This document shows, one piece after another, positions 63,716-64,000 of a DNA stretch of 64,000 bases. The notes under the pieces are model-generated. The model did no database searches. It was not told the origin of the DNA and saw only the letters and a program-made list of their open reading frames with translations. Origin of the DNA: Methylophilaceae bacterium (GTDB lineage: Bacteria > Pseudomonadota > Gammaproteobacteria > Burkholderiales > Methylophilaceae). Numbering within the stretch: position 1 is the stretch's first letter; each line of letters begins with the position of its first letter. The DNA lies in the NCBI GenBank assembly GCA_013141125.1, contig JABFRO010000002.1, positions 372,001 through 436,000 of the forward strand. The letters are read 5' to 3'. Position numbers and translations under genes: made by a program.

Positions 63716-64000
63716 CTACAGTTGCTCTGCATACTTGCCGTGCACTTTTACCAGCCGCCTTAATTCAGGCATACATGAGCCGCATTCGGTGCCGCATTTT
63801 AGTTTGGCCTGTAATGCAGGCAAATTGCCGCCTAGCTTGATGACTTCAATAATTTCATTCTCGGCCACATTCATGCAGTTACAGAGGATTTTGCCGCGAC
63901 TGTGTTGGCTCACAGGCGGGGCGCTTAACGGGGCGAGCGCCCAGCGCCGCAGTTCATCGTTGAATTTGCCTTCGCTCATGACTTCTTTTAGCCATGCGCT
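63716..64000 (-). CDS. nasA: Assimilatory nitrate reductase C-terminus (NasA-like), 5' part outside window
   Basis: The frame is open to the right window edge; only the last 94 residues are present. They contain a BFD-like [2Fe-2S] domain: cysteines in GKILCNCMNVAENEI and in LKCGTECGSCMPELRRLV. This domain forms the C-terminus of many molybdopterin-dependent assimilatory nitrate reductases, where it passes electrons to the active site, and of some NirB-type nitrite reductases. The preceding residues (WALAPLSAPPVSQHSRG) fit the NasA linker. Nitrate assimilation would agree with the NtrC-type control seen at glnA. NasA is more likely than NirB but not proved. Confidence 0.7.
   Translation of the reverse strand, partial: SAWLKEVMSEGKFNDELRRWALAPLSAPPVSQHSRGKILCNCMNVAENEIIEVIKLGGNLPALQAKLKCGTECGSCMPELRRLVKVHGKYAEQL

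Overview
The window comes from the chromosome of a betaproteobacterium. Gene content and order (pilMNOPQ-aroK-aroB-dgt, atpIBEFHAGDC followed by glmU-glmS, trpGDC, hemA-prfA-prmC, a hopanoid-type glycosyltransferase, ttcA beside a pteridine reductase) fit the Nitrosomonadales best (Methylophilaceae/Gallionellaceae-like). The genus cannot be fixed from the sequence alone. No rRNA, tRNA or CRISPR array was recognised.

Layout. 1-2.4 kb: 3' part of an hpnB-like glycosyltransferase, then mtgA and aroE on the minus strand. 2.4-4.8 kb: glnA with a clear sigma-54 promoter and two NtrC-type sites, then a DUF4124 exported protein. 4.9-14.9 kb: a defence/mobility island, consisting of a type I restriction-modification operon (hsdM, hsdS, hsdR) interrupted by a REP-associated transposase (RAYT) with its repeats, an HTH/PIN toxin-antitoxin-like pair, an orphan HicB and a RhuM-Fic protein. 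hsdM itself carries an in-frame DUF559 nuclease domain bracketed by palindromic repeats. 14.9-23.5 kb: trmB, a MidA-like methyltransferase, a pteridine reductase, ttcA, topA and exbB-exbD-tonB. 23.5-34 kb: glmS, glmU and the complete F1Fo ATP synthase operon on the minus strand. 34-42 kb: dgt, aroB, aroK and the type IV pilus operon pilMNOPQ. 42-45.5 kb: mrcA and a conserved gene of unknown function. 45.5-54 kb: hemB, trpC, trpD, trpG, fabB, fabA, trpE, gph and rpe on the minus strand, with fabAB sitting between trpE and trpGDC. 54-60.9 kb: hemA, prfA, prmC, a DUF455 protein, a small exported protein and pgm. 61-64 kb: an accessory patch with a NucS-like nuclease, an integron attC site split by a small transposon-like element, a VOC-family cassette gene, a truncated attC, a decayed AAA+/DUF4143 gene, several dispersed repeats, and the 3' end of a nasA-like nitrate reductase.

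Most genes are housekeeping: cell wall (mtgA, mrcA, glmS, glmU), aromatic and tryptophan synthesis (aroE, aroB, aroK, trp), haem (hemA, hemB), translation and tRNA modification (prfA, prmC, trmB, ttcA), energy (atp, exb/ton) and nitrogen assimilation (glnA under NtrC-type control, nasA).

The most unusual feature is the amount and variety of small palindromic mobile DNA. At least seven different families lie in about 64 kb. One, built on CCCTCTCCC/GGGAGAGGG palindromes, brackets a DUF559 nuclease inserted in frame inside HsdM, and a decayed relative appears to lie in frame inside PrmC. A second is the classical RAYT/REP pair. I propose the DUF559-palindrome unit as a nuclease-linked REP-like mobile element, analogous to but distinct from RAYT/REP. 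This is inference from one copy plus one probable remnant in this window.
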